The translations under genes were made by a program, and so were the position numbers. A model generated the notes under the pieces. The model was given only the letters and a program-made list of their open reading frames with translations. It did no database searches and was not told the origin of the DNA. 64,000 bases of DNA from Thermoanaerobacterium butyriciformans (lineage in GTDB: Bacteria > Bacillota > Thermoanaerobacteria > Thermoanaerobacterales > Thermoanaerobacteraceae). The stretch is taken from the NCBI RefSeq assembly GCF_017874545.1, contig NZ_JAGGLT010000018.1, forward strand, positions 1-64,000, given 5' to 3'. This document shows positions 28,034-36,773 of the stretch, one piece after another; position 1 is the stretch's first letter, and each line of letters starts with the position of its first letter.

Positions 28034-29305
28034 ATGGATATAGAAATCACTAAAAAGAGGAATGTAAAAGGGGTTGTAAATGTTCCTGGCGATAAGTCCA
28101 TATCTCATAGGGCTATAATGTTCGGTTCTATTGCTGAAGGAGATACTATTATTGAAGGATTCTTAAAAAGTGATGATTGCTTTTCGACAATAAATTGTAT
28201 GAGAAAATTAGGTGTAAATATTGATATAGATAAAGATGATGTCTATGTTAAAGGAAATGGCATGTACCTTCGTGAATGCCCTGATATTTTAGATGCTGGC
28301 AATTCTGGCACAACGATGCGACTTTTATCAGGTATTCTTGCTGGCCAGAAATTTACTTCAACTATAACTGGTGATGAGTCTTTAAGAAAAAGGCCTATGA
28401 AACGCATAATAAAGCCATTGAATATGATGGGGGCAGAAATAACTGCTATTGATGACAATTATGCGCCGCTTATTATAAAAGGTAATGTCCTTAAGGGAAT
28501 AAATTATAAGACAGAAGTGGCAAGTGCACAAGTAAAATCGTGTATAATGCTTGCCAGCTTATATGCTGATGATGAGACAATAATAGAGGAGCCGTTTTTA
28601 TCTCGTAATCACAGTGAGCTTATGCTGAATTATTTTGGCGGCAATTTTGAATCTTATGAAAACAGGATTGTGTGCCATCCTGTTGAAAGATTGCATGGCT
28701 GTAAGATTTGTGTTCCCGGAGACATATCATCTGCTGCTTATTTTATAGTAGCTGCAAGTATTTTGCCTCAGTCAGAGATTTTAATAAAGAATGTCAATGT
28801 AAATCATACGAGAACAGGAATAATAGATGTTATAAAGAAAATGGGTGGAAATATTGAGATAAAAGATGAAAGGGTTTTAAACAATGAACCTGTTGCAGAT
28901 ATAATAGTAAAGTCTTCTTGCCTTAAAGGGATTGAGATTGGCGGTGAAATTATACCGAGGCTAATTGATGAGATACCTATCATAGCAGTAGCAGCGTCTT
29001 ACGCTGATGGAGAAACAGTTATTAAAGATGCTGAAGAACTTAAAGTGAAAGAAAGCAATCGAATAGATACGATGGTAAGCGAATTAAAAAAGATGGGTGC
29101 TGATATCGAAGCTACCAGTGACGGCATGATAATTCACGGAAAAGAAACTTTAAATGGTGCACTAGTTGATAGCTACAATGATCATAGGGTTGCTATGTCA
29201 TTAAGCATTGCTGCGCTAAAAGCTGAAGGCAGTACAAAAATAAAAAATGCAGAATGTGTGAATATTTCATTTCCTGATTTTTATAGTGTGCTTAATGTGT
29301 TATAA
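28034..29305 (+). CDS. aroA: 3-phosphoshikimate 1-carboxyvinyltransferase (EPSP synthase)
   Basis: A 423-residue enzyme that transfers enolpyruvyl from PEP to shikimate-3-phosphate. '[13 protein letters not shown]' near residue 17, '[14 protein letters not shown]' and '[15 protein letters not shown]' are conserved active-site regions; the glycine-rich '[11 protein letters not shown]' version is the class with LPGTxxxxR-type variants found in Firmicutes. Start ATG; the SD (GAAAGGAA) lies 13 bases upstream. Last biosynthetic gene of the operon; a response regulator starts 19 bases later. Confidence 0.96.
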   Translation: MDIEITKKRNVKGVVNVPGDKSISHRAIMFGSIAEGDTIIEGFLKSDDCFSTINCMRKLGVNIDIDKDDVYVKGNGMYLRECPDILDAGNSGTTMRLLSGILAGQKFTSTITGDESLRKRPMKRIIKPLNMMGAEITAIDDNYAPLIIKGNVLKGINYKTEVASAQVKSCIMLASLYADDETIIEEPFLSRNHSELMLNYFGGNFESYENRIVCHPVERLHGCKICVPGDISSAAYFIVAASILPQSEILIKNVNVNHTRTGIIDVIKKMGGNIEIKDERVLNNEPVADIIVKSSCLKGIEIGGEIIPRLIDEIPIIAVAASYADGETVIKDAEELKVKESNRIDTMVSELKKMGADIEATSDGMIIHGKETLNGALVDSYNDHRVAMSLSIAALKAEGSTKIKNAECVNISFPDFYSVLNVL

Positions 29306-29323
29306 TAACAATTGGTGATTTTA

Positions 29324-30010
29324 ATGGTAGAAAACATACTCATAATTGAAGATGAGAAAAAAATTGCGAGATTTTTGCAAATGGAGCTTGAACATGAAGG
29401 TTATAATGTTGTAATAGAATACAGCGGCGATAAGGGCTTAAGAAGAGCTTTAGATGGTAATTACGATTTGATAATCTTAGACTTGATGCTCCCTGGTATG
29501 GATGGCTTCTCAGTTTTAAAGGAAATACGAAAGAAATCATCAATTCCCGTCATAATTTTAAGCGCTAAAGATGAAATAAAAGACAAGGTAATGGGGCTTG
29601 ACATAGGTGCAGATGACTATTTGACGAAACCGTTCTCGATTGAAGAGTTGATGGCAAGAATAAGAAATGCTCTTAGAAAAAATATCAAAGCAAATACTAA
29701 AAAAATAAGCTATGATGGAATAACGATGGATTTGTCTACGTATGAAGTCAAAAGAGATGGAGTAAAAATCGAGTTAACAAAAAAAGAGTTTGATCTTTTA
29801 AAATATTTGATAATAAATTCTGAAATAGTGTTAACAAGGGAGAATATACTGGAAAATGTATGGGGATACAATTATATTGGTGAGACAAACATAGTAGATG
29901 TGTACATAAGGTACTTGCGCAGTAAAATTGATGAACCATTTAGTGATAAGTTAATACAGACGATAAGAGGTGTGGGATATTCTCTAAGGAAAGAAAAAAA
30001 TGAGAATTAG
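29324..30010 (+). CDS. OmpR-family response regulator
   Basis: A 228-residue regulator: receiver domain with phosphoacceptor in 'YDLIILDLMLPGMDGF' and conserved lysine in 'DYLTKPFS', then a winged-helix domain ('LTKKEFDLLKYLI', 'VDVYIRYLRSKID'). Start ATG 29324 is chosen for the SD-like TTGGTGA; the frame start at 29312 is inside it. Only 18 bases separate it from aroA, so it may be read through from the aro operon. It overlaps its kinase gene by 11 bases. Confidence 0.95.
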   Translation: MVENILIIEDEKKIARFLQMELEHEGYNVVIEYSGDKGLRRALDGNYDLIILDLMLPGMDGFSVLKEIRKKSSIPVIILSAKDEIKDKVMGLDIGADDYLTKPFSIEELMARIRNALRKNIKANTKKISYDGITMDLSTYEVKRDGVKIELTKKEFDLLKYLIINSEIVLTRENILENVWGYNYIGETNIVDVYIRYLRSKIDEPFSDKLIQTIRGVGYSLRKEKNEN

Positions 30011-31370
30011 AAATTTTAGATTATCGATAAAATTGAGAATCGCATTGCTTTATGCGATAATATTTTCTTTTATATTGATAGTGTTAAATGCGTCTGTTTT
30101 ATACGGTCTTAAATACTACCTTATATATCAGGCATTTAGCGATATACAAAATCAATCAGATGTAATAATGGAAAAATTAAAAGAGATTGATGGGGTCATA
30201 GGAAATATTGATAAGGATTTGTTATTCGCATCATCAACTGGTGAAAACATGTATTTTAAAATTACGGATAAGCATGGGAATATTGTGTACAGATCTTCAT
30301 CACATATGATTGATATTCCATATGATAAAAATTTAAATAGCCTTACGAAAATAGAAAGAGATGAAACCCACATTGCATATCTTAATAGAAAATACGTTGA
30401 AGGTGGCAGTGTGCTATATATTCAAGTGGCTGAAAATTTAAAGAGCCAGTACTTTTTTTTGAAACTGCTATTTTTGTTGATGGCTATATCAGATGCCATG
30501 GGAGTTTTGGTATCTTTTTTTGCAGGATATTTTATAACAGGTAGAGCACTAAGGCCTGTTGATTATATGGTGAGAGAAGTTCATGCAATCGACGAGAAAA
30601 AATTAAATAAAAGATTGAGCATTAGCGGAAATAATGATGAACTGTCTAAGCTCGCTGCTACGTTTAATGACATGCTGGACAGGCTGGAAGACTATTTTAA
30701 AAGGCAGAATGCATTTATATCAAATGTTTCCCATGAGCTTAGGACACCTTTGTCTATCTTGAAAGGATATATAGAACTTATAGACAGGTGGGGGAAGGAC
30801 AACAAAGATGTACTGGAAGAGTCTATAGGCGCTTTAAAAAAAGAAGAGCAAGAAATGGAGATATTGATTGAAAGGCTTTTGATGTTGGCAAGAGGAGATA
30901 ACAAGACACTTAATATAAATAAGAAATTATTTAATGTTTATGAATTGATTGCAGAAATAGTCAGGGATGCCAAAGTGATTTTTAATGAAAAAAACATAGA
31001 AATTTTTTGCGATAAAAATTTAGAAGTAAATGCAGACAGGAACCTTATAAAAGAGCTTCTAAGAATAATTCTTGACAATGCATTAAAGTATACAGATGTA
31101 GACGGCTATATAAAAATTTCGGTGGAAGAAGTAGATAAAAATGTAGCCATAATAATAAAAGATAATGGTATTGGTATACCTCAGGAGGATATTCCTTATA
31201 TATTCGATAGGTTTTACAGGGTTGATAAGGCTAGAAACAAAGAAACTGGCGGAATGGGATTAGGGCTATCTATTGCAAAGCTTATTGTTGAGCTGCATGG
31301 TGGAAGTATTGAAGTAAGAAGTAAATTAAATGAAGGATCTGAATTTAAAATAACGATCCCGAAAGTTTGA
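30000..31370 (+). CDS. Membrane sensor histidine kinase
   Basis: A 456-residue kinase. Two membrane segments (about 15-38 and 156-182) flank a sensor domain of about 115 residues outside the cell. Then a HAMP domain, H-box 'FISNVSHELRTPLSILKGY' near residue 240, N-box 'LLRIILDNALKYT', and G-boxes 'DNGIGIP' and 'GGMGLGLSIA'. The pair with the preceding regulator resembles ArlRS/CssRS-type systems; the signal is unknown. Confidence 0.95.
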   Translation: MRIRNFRLSIKLRIALLYAIIFSFILIVLNASVLYGLKYYLIYQAFSDIQNQSDVIMEKLKEIDGVIGNIDKDLLFASSTGENMYFKITDKHGNIVYRSSSHMIDIPYDKNLNSLTKIERDETHIAYLNRKYVEGGSVLYIQVAENLKSQYFFLKLLFLLMAISDAMGVLVSFFAGYFITGRALRPVDYMVREVHAIDEKKLNKRLSISGNNDELSKLAATFNDMLDRLEDYFKRQNAFISNVSHELRTPLSILKGYIELIDRWGKDNKDVLEESIGALKKEEQEMEILIERLLMLARGDNKTLNINKKLFNVYELIAEIVRDAKVIFNEKNIEIFCDKNLEVNADRNLIKELLRIILDNALKYTDVDGYIKISVEEVDKNVAIIIKDNGIGIPQEDIPYIFDRFYRVDKARNKETGGMGLGLSIAKLIVELHGGSIEVRSKLNEGSEFKITIPKV

Positions 31371-31396
31371 TGGATGGGATTGTTATTTTATTTTTA

Positions 31397-31425
31397 GTGA
31401 CATACTCCACAATATATGGTATAAT
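31397..31425 (+). promoter_or_regulatory. Promoter of the zinc-ribbon microprotein gene
   Basis: GTGACA (31397-31402), a 17-bp spacer and TATAAT (31420-31425) with TGG just before it, an extended -10. A strong promoter for so small a gene. Confidence 0.75.
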
Positions 31426-31461
31426 ATATTTATAAAATCACTATATATTGGAGGGTATAAA

Positions 31462-31608
31462 ATGTTACAAAAAGAAGCGACGAAAAATCAGCAGATGGAA
31501 GTAAAAAATTCTTCTAAAGAATATACATGCCCTGACTGTGGTGCACAGTTAGTTCCTGAGAGTGGATGTATTTACTGCCCTTTCTGCGGCTACAGTGAAT
31601 GCCACTAA
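31462..31608 (+). CDS. 48-residue zinc-ribbon microprotein, NrdJ C-terminal-like
   Basis: ATG 31462 to TAA 31606-31608, with GGAGGG at 31450-31455 as SD. The product has a lysine/glutamine-rich N-terminus, then two knuckles: 'CPDCGAQL' and 'CIYCPFCGYSEC', a cysteine-rich ribbon. The pattern CPxCG..L..E.GC..C..CGYS.C closely recalls the C-terminal zinc-binding tail of B12-dependent ribonucleotide reductase (NrdJ) and other small stand-alone versions. Function unknown. It has its own promoter and lies just upstream of the c-di-AMP riboswitch unit. Confidence 0.85.
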   Translation: MLQKEATKNQQMEVKNSSKEYTCPDCGAQLVPESGCIYCPFCGYSECH

Positions 31609-31634
31609 TTGCCTATATTCCCATCAGTTTAATA

Positions 31635-31663
31635 TGGACACATGGACATATTCCCCTTATAAT
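31635..31663 (+). promoter_or_regulatory. Promoter of the riboswitch-controlled hydrolase
   Basis: TGGACA (31635-31640), 17 bp, TATAAT (31658-31663). Transcription should begin about 31670, only a few bases before the riboswitch, so the leader is almost all aptamer. Confidence 0.75.
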
Positions 31664-31677
31664 AAAAAAGTAAAATA

Positions 31678-31779
31678 TGCCGAATCCCCGAAAAGGGGTA
31701 CGGGGGATCTTTTTTGGGGTGAATCCACTGAGTGGTAGGGTGTCCCTTTGCCCGAACCCGTCAACTAACCTCGGAGGCA
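31678..31779 (+). ncRNA. c-di-AMP riboswitch (ydaO-yuaA class)
   Basis: The conserved blocks of the ydaO family are present in order: GAATCC near 31682, TACGGGGGAT, GGGGTGAATCC, GGTAGGG, CCCGAACCCGTCAACTAACC and a closing CTCGGAGGC. P1 can form between TGCC (31678-31681) and GGCA (31776-31779). This class senses cyclic di-AMP and usually controls cell-wall hydrolases and ion transport, which fits the downstream gene. The SD and ATG follow within 15 bases, so no separate terminator fits between aptamer and gene. Confidence 0.95.
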
Positions 31780-31793
31780 AAAGGGGGATTTTT

Positions 31794-32612
31794 ATGTTAA
31801 AAAAATGTATTAAGGTAAAGCCTCTCATTGCATCGTTAGCAGCGGCTCTTTTATTTTCTCAGTCTGCATTTGCGGCAACATATACTGTGAAGCATGGTGA
31901 TAGCTTATACAAAATAGGCTTAAAATATGGCACAACATACAATCAAATCATGAAGCTGAACAATTTATATGATACAGTAATATATCCGGGGCAAGTATTA
32001 GTTGTACCTGGCAGTGACAACACATATACAGTTCAAAAAGGTGACAGCTTATACTTAATTGCCATGAAGTATGGTACTACTGTAGATGCTTTAAAAAATG
32101 TAAATGGTTTAACAGGCGATATGATTTATCCAGGGCAAGTTTTTGTCATACCTTCATCTGGTACAACATCAACTTCTTCAAGTATAAGAAACAGCGTAAA
32201 TGTTAACAGGGGCTCTATAAATAGAGGTGTAATTTCATACACAAATGATGATTTGGACCTTCTGGCAAGACTTATAAATGCGGAAGCTGGTGGTGAACCA
32301 CATCAAGCAAAAGTTGCAGTCGGTGCCGTGATAGTAAATAGAGTAAAAAGCGGTATATTTCCTAACTCTATAAAAGGTGTAATATACCAAGTCGACAGCA
32401 ATGGCTACTATCAATTTACGCCTGTTGAGAATGGTTGGATAAATGTGCCTGCTACACCAGATTCAATAAGTGCTGCAAGAGATGCCTTAAACGGTGTAGA
32501 TCCTACAAATGGTGCACTTTATTACTTTGACAACAGTAATACTAATCAGTGGCTTTGGTCATTGCCTGTTGCATTAAGAGTAGGCAATATGGTATTTTCT
32601 TATGCAAGATAA
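31794..32612 (+). CDS. Secreted LysM / SleB-type cell-wall hydrolase
   Basis: A 272-residue exported protein: signal peptide 1-28 (cleavage after 'SAFA'), two LysM peptidoglycan-binding repeats (about 29-73, '[19 protein letters not shown]'; and 77-120, '[19 protein letters not shown]'), a serine-rich linker, and a C-terminal hydrolase-2 domain ('[20 protein letters not shown]' with the catalytic-type glutamate) as in the spore cortex enzyme SleB. ATG 31794 is set by AAGGGGGA; the longer frame reads through the riboswitch and is not translated. c-di-AMP control ties it to wall stress or osmotic balance. Confidence 0.93.
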   Translation: MLKKCIKVKPLIASLAAALLFSQSAFAATYTVKHGDSLYKIGLKYGTTYNQIMKLNNLYDTVIYPGQVLVVPGSDNTYTVQKGDSLYLIAMKYGTTVDALKNVNGLTGDMIYPGQVFVIPSSGTTSTSSSIRNSVNVNRGSINRGVISYTNDDLDLLARLINAEAGGEPHQAKVAVGAVIVNRVKSGIFPNSIKGVIYQVDSNGYYQFTPVENGWINVPATPDSISAARDALNGVDPTNGALYYFDNSNTNQWLWSLPVALRVGNMVFSYAR

Positions 32613-32643
32613 TATTGATGCGAAATGAGAGGCTAAGAGGAGT

Positions 32644-32671
32644 AAAATGGATACCGAAAGGTATCCATTTT
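32644..32671. terminator. Bidirectional terminator between hydrolase and GDT1 genes
   Basis: A perfect 12-bp stem, AAAATGGATACC and its complement, closed by a GAAA tetraloop. A-rich and T-rich ends serve both strands. Confidence 0.88.
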
Positions 32672-32676
32672 GCTTT

Positions 32677-33243
32677 CTATAATGTTTTTGCTTCGTACAA
32701 AGTGATAAAGCCAAATATTATAAAAATGAACGCTGATATGTAGTGTAAAAGTTTTGTTGGCAATTTCTTACCTAAATACACACCCAATATGATTCCAATT
32801 ACGTCAGCCATAAAAATTCCTGCAGTAGCGCCTAACAGGACAAATATTGGACTTTTGTATGTAGCAGTAAGTGCCAATGTTGATAGCTGTGTTTTATCTC
32901 CAAATTCTGAAATAAAATATGTACTTATTATCGTGAAAGCTGGACCGTATTTAGACTTTCTGATTTTTTCATGTCCTTCGTGGCCATTTTTTAACGTCAT
33001 TAAGCCAAAAATTAAAAAAGATATGGCAGCCAACAGCTTGACATATTTTATTGGTATGTACTCTGTAATAAATGAGCCAAACAAAACTGCAATACCCATA
33101 TTTAAAAGGGCAGCAATCAAAATGCTAATTAAGACAGTTCTGGCTTTAATGAATGTGGCAAATGCCATAGCCATAAACTGTGATTTATCACCCATTTCAG
33201 ATGCAAAAACGAGAATAAAAGACGATATTAAAGCATTCATCAA
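32677..33243 (-). CDS. GDT1/TMEM165 family (UPF0016) manganese exporter
   Basis: A 188-residue membrane protein with about six helices in two repeats. Each repeat carries the family motif ExGDK(S/T): 'ASEMGDKSQFMAMAFA' near residue 14 and 'SEFGDKTQLSTLAL' near residue 111. GDT1 proteins export Mn2+ (MneA/Mnx in bacteria) or exchange Ca2+/Mn2+ for protons. A Mn2+ riboswitch directly upstream strongly supports manganese export here. SD AAGGAGG precedes the ATG. Confidence 0.94.
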   Translation of the reverse strand: MMNALISSFILVFASEMGDKSQFMAMAFATFIKARTVLISILIAALLNMGIAVLFGSFITEYIPIKYVKLLAAISFLIFGLMTLKNGHEGHEKIRKSKYGPAFTIISTYFISEFGDKTQLSTLALTATYKSPIFVLLGATAGIFMADVIGIILGVYLGKKLPTKLLHYISAFIFIIFGFITLYEAKTL

Positions 33244-33269
33244 ATCTGCCTCCTTGTAATTAGTATGCC

Positions 33270-33312
33270 AAAAAAATAAAACCTATTACATAATATGTAT
33301 CACATATTACAT
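33270..33312 (-). terminator. Terminator arm of the Mn2+ riboswitch
   Basis: Read on the minus strand: an 8-bp hairpin (33302-33309 with 33291-33298) between riboswitch and gene, with further pairing from CCTTT of the aptamer's last arm to AGG, then a T-rich run at 33270-33277. Using CCTTT in P1 would exclude part of this structure, which fits Mn2+-dependent antitermination (ON switch). Confidence 0.7.
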
Positions 33313-33400
33313 AAAGGTCTCATTCTTTAAGGCAAAGCCAGGTTAAAACCAGCATGTTGACTTTGCCACATATTTATATATGTGAACTACTCCCCTTTAT
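33311..33400 (-). ncRNA. Manganese riboswitch (yybP-ykoY class)
   Basis: On the minus strand the class hallmarks are clear: ATAAAGGGGAGTAG at the 5' end (33400 downward), a helix, AAAGTCAACATGCTGG, a second helix, and GAGACCTTTAT at the 3' end. ATAAAGG and CCTTTAT close P1. yybP-ykoY RNAs bind Mn2+ and turn on Mn exporters; the next gene is a GDT1-family exporter, so target and ligand agree. Confidence 0.95.
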
Positions 33401-33442
33401 ATACTATCGATATAACTTTTTCAAACAAAAAACATTTACTTC

Positions 33443-33471
33443 ATTATATATAAGATGAAAAAATATGTCAA
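33443..33471 (-). promoter_or_regulatory. Promoter of the Mn2+ riboswitch transcript
   Basis: On the minus strand TTGACA (33471-33466), a 17-bp spacer and TATAAT (33448-33443), consensus in both boxes. It starts the leader about 40 bp before the aptamer. The stretch from 33472 to 33632 holds no convincing gene. Confidence 0.85.
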
Positions 33472-33632
33472 TATCTTTCCTTCAATTCAATATGTGAAAT
33501 AGTCTAGGCACTAAAAATGTATTTGAACAAAAGAATGTAATTAACAACGAATGGAACTATGGAAACTTTGACATGCCCTTTAGCAATTGCCGAAGGAATG
33601 GCTGGGATATCTACGGTTACAATGAAGGTGAA

Positions 33633-34544
33633 TTATATAGAATTCGTTTGACTCAAGTCCTTATTATACTTATTGAGAAAATAGTTCATAAACTTTTTTG
33701 TGGATTTATTTGGCTGAGCATCCCTTTTTACTATAAATCCAGCATCCCAGAAGGCGGTAGGATCGTCTATTGGTATTGAACATATATTGCTATATTCTTC
33801 TATGTGTGTAAGCTTGTCCACAAAAACAAATATGCCCTTGTTTAACTCGACAAAATCGTAGGCGATTTTTAAATCATGGCTGGATTTAAAGTAAATGTTT
33901 GGGACAACTCCTGCTTTGTTAAAATGTTCAAGGATAACCGGCTGAATACGGAATGTATCGGTGAGAAGAATAAATCTTTCATCTTTAAGGTCCTCAAATT
34001 TCACGCTTTTTCTGGACGCGAGAGGATTTTTTTTGTTTATTATGACGACAAGTTTTTCTCTTATTAAGTGATAATATATAAAGCTATTAATGTCATTCGG
34101 TTTCACAGTTAAGGCTAAATCCAGATTGCCATTTAAAACATTTGCTTCGCAGTCTACATCAGAAAATTCCGCTATATCAATGTTTATATCATTGTATTTT
34201 TGCTCGAAATCAATTATTTCTTTAGCACCTAAAATCTGTAAAGTCCCCGGAGCAAAGCCTATTTTTATCTTTGATTTTTCCATGTTGACTTTATTGTTTA
34301 TTTCAATAATAAGGTTATCGTAGGTTTTAACCAAAGCTTTCGCTTTCGGGAGGATATATTTGCCAAGTTCTGTTAGGTCAACTCCCTTGGAGTTTCTGTT
34401 GAAAAGGGGCGCTCCGATCTCCTTTTCTAATTTTTTTATCCTTTTGCTCAAAGCTTGCTGAGTGATAAAAAGTTCTTTAGCTGTTTTAGTGAAGCTATTA
34501 TTTTGACATATCTTTACGAAATATTTAAAAGAATTTATATCCAT
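33633..34544 (-). CDS. LysR family transcriptional regulator
   Basis: A 303-residue regulator. N-terminal winged helix with 'NSFTKTAKELFITQQALSKR' (residues about 17-36) and 'LEKEIGAPLFNR', then a two-lobed effector domain from about residue 90. Start ATG 34544 follows GGGAGGATTTT on the coding strand; the frame start at 34580 adds an unconserved tail. It is divergent from the flavoenzyme/alcohol-dehydrogenase pair and, as is usual for LysR proteins, probably controls it and itself. Confidence 0.92.
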   Translation of the reverse strand: MDINSFKYFVKICQNNSFTKTAKELFITQQALSKRIKKLEKEIGAPLFNRNSKGVDLTELGKYILPKAKALVKTYDNLIIEINNKVNMEKSKIKIGFAPGTLQILGAKEIIDFEQKYNDINIDIAEFSDVDCEANVLNGNLDLALTVKPNDINSFIYYHLIREKLVVIINKKNPLASRKSVKFEDLKDERFILLTDTFRIQPVILEHFNKAGVVPNIYFKSSHDLKIAYDFVELNKGIFVFVDKLTHIEEYSNICSIPIDDPTAFWDAGFIVKRDAQPNKSTKKFMNYFLNKYNKDLSQTNSI

Positions 34545-34700
34545 AAAATCCTCCCTATCTGTTAGAAAATTATCTAACAAGAGATTTAGTCTTCACAATA
34601 ATGGTACACGATTTGACGAAAAAAGGCAATATTCTAATTATATTTGCAGAGTACAAAGCGTTGTCATAAAGGTTGTGGCTGACACAAAAGTTTGGTGTTA

Positions 34701-34713
34701 TACAAATGGTGTA
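34701..34713. promoter_or_regulatory. Candidate LysR-type operator (T-N11-A)
   Basis: TACAAATGGTGTA is a T-N11-A site and forms the core of a larger dyad, ATACA-AATGG-TGTAT (34700-34714). It lies between the divergent LysR gene and the flavoenzyme gene, about 77 bp before the latter's start, where LysR regulators normally bind. Confidence 0.6.
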
Positions 34714-34789
34714 TGAATTGCTAAAATATAAGATGAGAAGTTAAAGTGTTTACTTTAACAAGTCTATAAAAAGAAGGAGGAGAAAAAGA

Positions 34790-36754
34790 TTGTTTGACGG
34801 ATTATTATCAAAAGGAAAAATCGGTACAATGGAAACTAGGAACAGGATAGTTATGACAGCTATGGGAAATGCCTTGGCTAACAATGATGGAACGGTATCG
34901 CAACGGGATATCAATTTTTATGGAGCCAGGGCGAAAGGCGGGGTAGGCCTAATCATTACAGAATGTACAATTGTTGACGAAAGAGGTAAAGGAAACACAA
35001 AGCAGATATGTGTTTACGATGATAGGTTTATACCCGGCCTTAAAGCGTTGGCTGAGGAAGTTCACAAATACGATGGAAAAATAGTAGTCCAGATTTATCA
35101 TCCTGGGAGGCAAGGGATCTCCGCTATTAACGGAAACTTACCCATGATGGCTCCCAGTGATGTAGAATGCAAGGTGGTACGACAGCCTGTACAGGCCATG
35201 AGTATCCAGCAGATAGAGGAAATGGTGAACAAATTTGTAGATGCTGCGGTGAGAATTAAAAATGCTGGCATAGATGGGGTAGAGGTTCACGGAGCACATG
35301 GATACTTGATAAATCAGTTTTTGAGCCCTTATACGAACAAAAGAACGGATAAATACGGTGGAAATCTTGAAAATAGGATGAGGTTTTTAGAAGAGATTGT
35401 TGTCGGTATTAAAGAAAAGTGCGGCAAGGATTTTCCATTGCTGGTGAGGTTGTCGGTTGATGAGTTTTTGGAGATGGTAGGGCTGCCAAATGAAGGTCTT
35501 CATATTGATGAGAGTGTAAAAATCGCAAAAAGGCTGGAAGAACTAGGGGTTGATGCCCTAGATATAAGCTGTGGTATATATGAGACTATGAACGTGGCAT
35601 GGGAGCCTTCTTCCTACGAGCAAGGTTGGAAGGTACATTTGGCAGAAACAATAAAAAAATCGGTAAACATACCCGTGATAGGTGTATCAGTCTATAGAGA
35701 TCCTGAATTTGCCAACAGAATGATTGAGGAAGGAAAGATTGATTTTGTCGGCTCAGCAAGGCAGCATTTTGCAGATCCTGAATGGGCCAACAAGGCAAAG
35801 GAAGGCAAATTAGATGAAATAAGAAAATGTATCTCGTGCCTATACTGCATGGAAAGCCTGATGAGTGCTGATATAACTGGTGCATCAGCCCAATGCAGCA
35901 TTAATATTCAAAGCGGAAGAGAAGGGGAGCTGAACGACTTTAAGGAGGATGGAGCTAAAAGGGTCGTAGCGATAATAGGTGCTGGGCCTGCAGGGCTAGA
36001 GGCGGCAAGGATTTTGGCAAAAAGAAGATTTAAACCTCTGATATTTGAAAAGTCGGATAAACTGGGCGGCCAGTTGCAGTTTGCTAATAAGCCTCCAAAG
36101 AAGGAGAAAATAAATTGGTTGATAGATTACCTGAAAACACAGATAGAAAAAGCAGGAATTGAAGTAAGATACAATACTGCGCCCACTGTCGAGATTTTGA
36201 AAAAGCTCAATCCTTATGCGATATTCCTAGCACAAGGTTCAAATCCGATTATGCCGAAATCTATTCGTGGAATAGACAGGAAAAATGTTCTGGTAGCAGA
36301 AGATATACTGAGTGGCAAAGTAAGGCTTAACGGCAAAAAAGTGGCGGTTGTAGGATCTGGAATGACAGGGTTGGAGACTGCCCATTATCTGGCTGTCGAT
36401 GGAAATGATGTAAGTGTATTTGAAATGGCCGATGAAATTGGACCGGGACTTTTCTTCCAGAATTTAATCGATATATTGGGACATCTTGGCCCTTTCAAAG
36501 TAAAACTGTATCCGAAGCATAAGCTAGTTGAGATAGGTGAAGACAAAGTAATTTTCGAAAATACCGAAACTAAAGAAAACATTTATCAGGTATTTGATTA
36601 TGTTGTGCTGTCTCTTGGAAGAACCCCCAATACGGAACTTATTGATGAAATAAAGGCGGCTTTCGACAATGTTGTTGTGCTTGGGGATGCCAAGCAAGCC
36701 GGGAAAATACGAAATGCCATGGAATCTGGCTTTATGGCAGCATACAACCTATAA
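34790..36754 (+). CDS. NADH:flavin oxidoreductase, 2-enoate / 2,4-dienoyl-CoA reductase type
   Basis: A 654-residue three-part flavoenzyme. Residues 1-345 are an old-yellow-enzyme barrel with FMN ('MFDGLLSKGKIGTMETRNRI', 'VEVHGAHGYLINQFLSP'). A 4Fe-4S motif follows near residue 350 ('CISCLYC' plus a later Cys). The C-terminal half has FAD and NAD sites ('IIGAGPAGLEAARILA', 'VVGSGMTGLETAHYLA'). The architecture is that of clostridial 2-enoate reductase and FadH. Start is TTG at 34790 behind AAGGAGGAG. An alcohol dehydrogenase follows after 19 bases, which suggests a shared pathway of reducing unsaturated acids or aldehydes. Confidence 0.92.
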   Translation: MFDGLLSKGKIGTMETRNRIVMTAMGNALANNDGTVSQRDINFYGARAKGGVGLIITECTIVDERGKGNTKQICVYDDRFIPGLKALAEEVHKYDGKIVVQIYHPGRQGISAINGNLPMMAPSDVECKVVRQPVQAMSIQQIEEMVNKFVDAAVRIKNAGIDGVEVHGAHGYLINQFLSPYTNKRTDKYGGNLENRMRFLEEIVVGIKEKCGKDFPLLVRLSVDEFLEMVGLPNEGLHIDESVKIAKRLEELGVDALDISCGIYETMNVAWEPSSYEQGWKVHLAETIKKSVNIPVIGVSVYRDPEFANRMIEEGKIDFVGSARQHFADPEWANKAKEGKLDEIRKCISCLYCMESLMSADITGASAQCSINIQSGREGELNDFKEDGAKRVVAIIGAGPAGLEAARILAKRRFKPLIFEKSDKLGGQLQFANKPPKKEKINWLIDYLKTQIEKAGIEVRYNTAPTVEILKKLNPYAIFLAQGSNPIMPKSIRGIDRKNVLVAEDILSGKVRLNGKKVAVVGSGMTGLETAHYLAVDGNDVSVFEMADEIGPGLFFQNLIDILGHLGPFKVKLYPKHKLVEIGEDKVIFENTETKENIYQVFDYVVLSLGRTPNTELIDEIKAAFDNVVVLGDAKQAGKIRNAMESGFMAAYNL

Positions 36755-36773
36755 AACAAAAGGAGAGGAAAAT

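Noticed and set aside
33541-33650. Short plus-strand frame reading 'TMETLTCPLAIAEGMAGIST', which looks protein-like
   Set aside because: Only 36 codons, no SD, overlaps the LysR 3' end, and I know no family for it. It may be a tiny remnant but cannot be supported.
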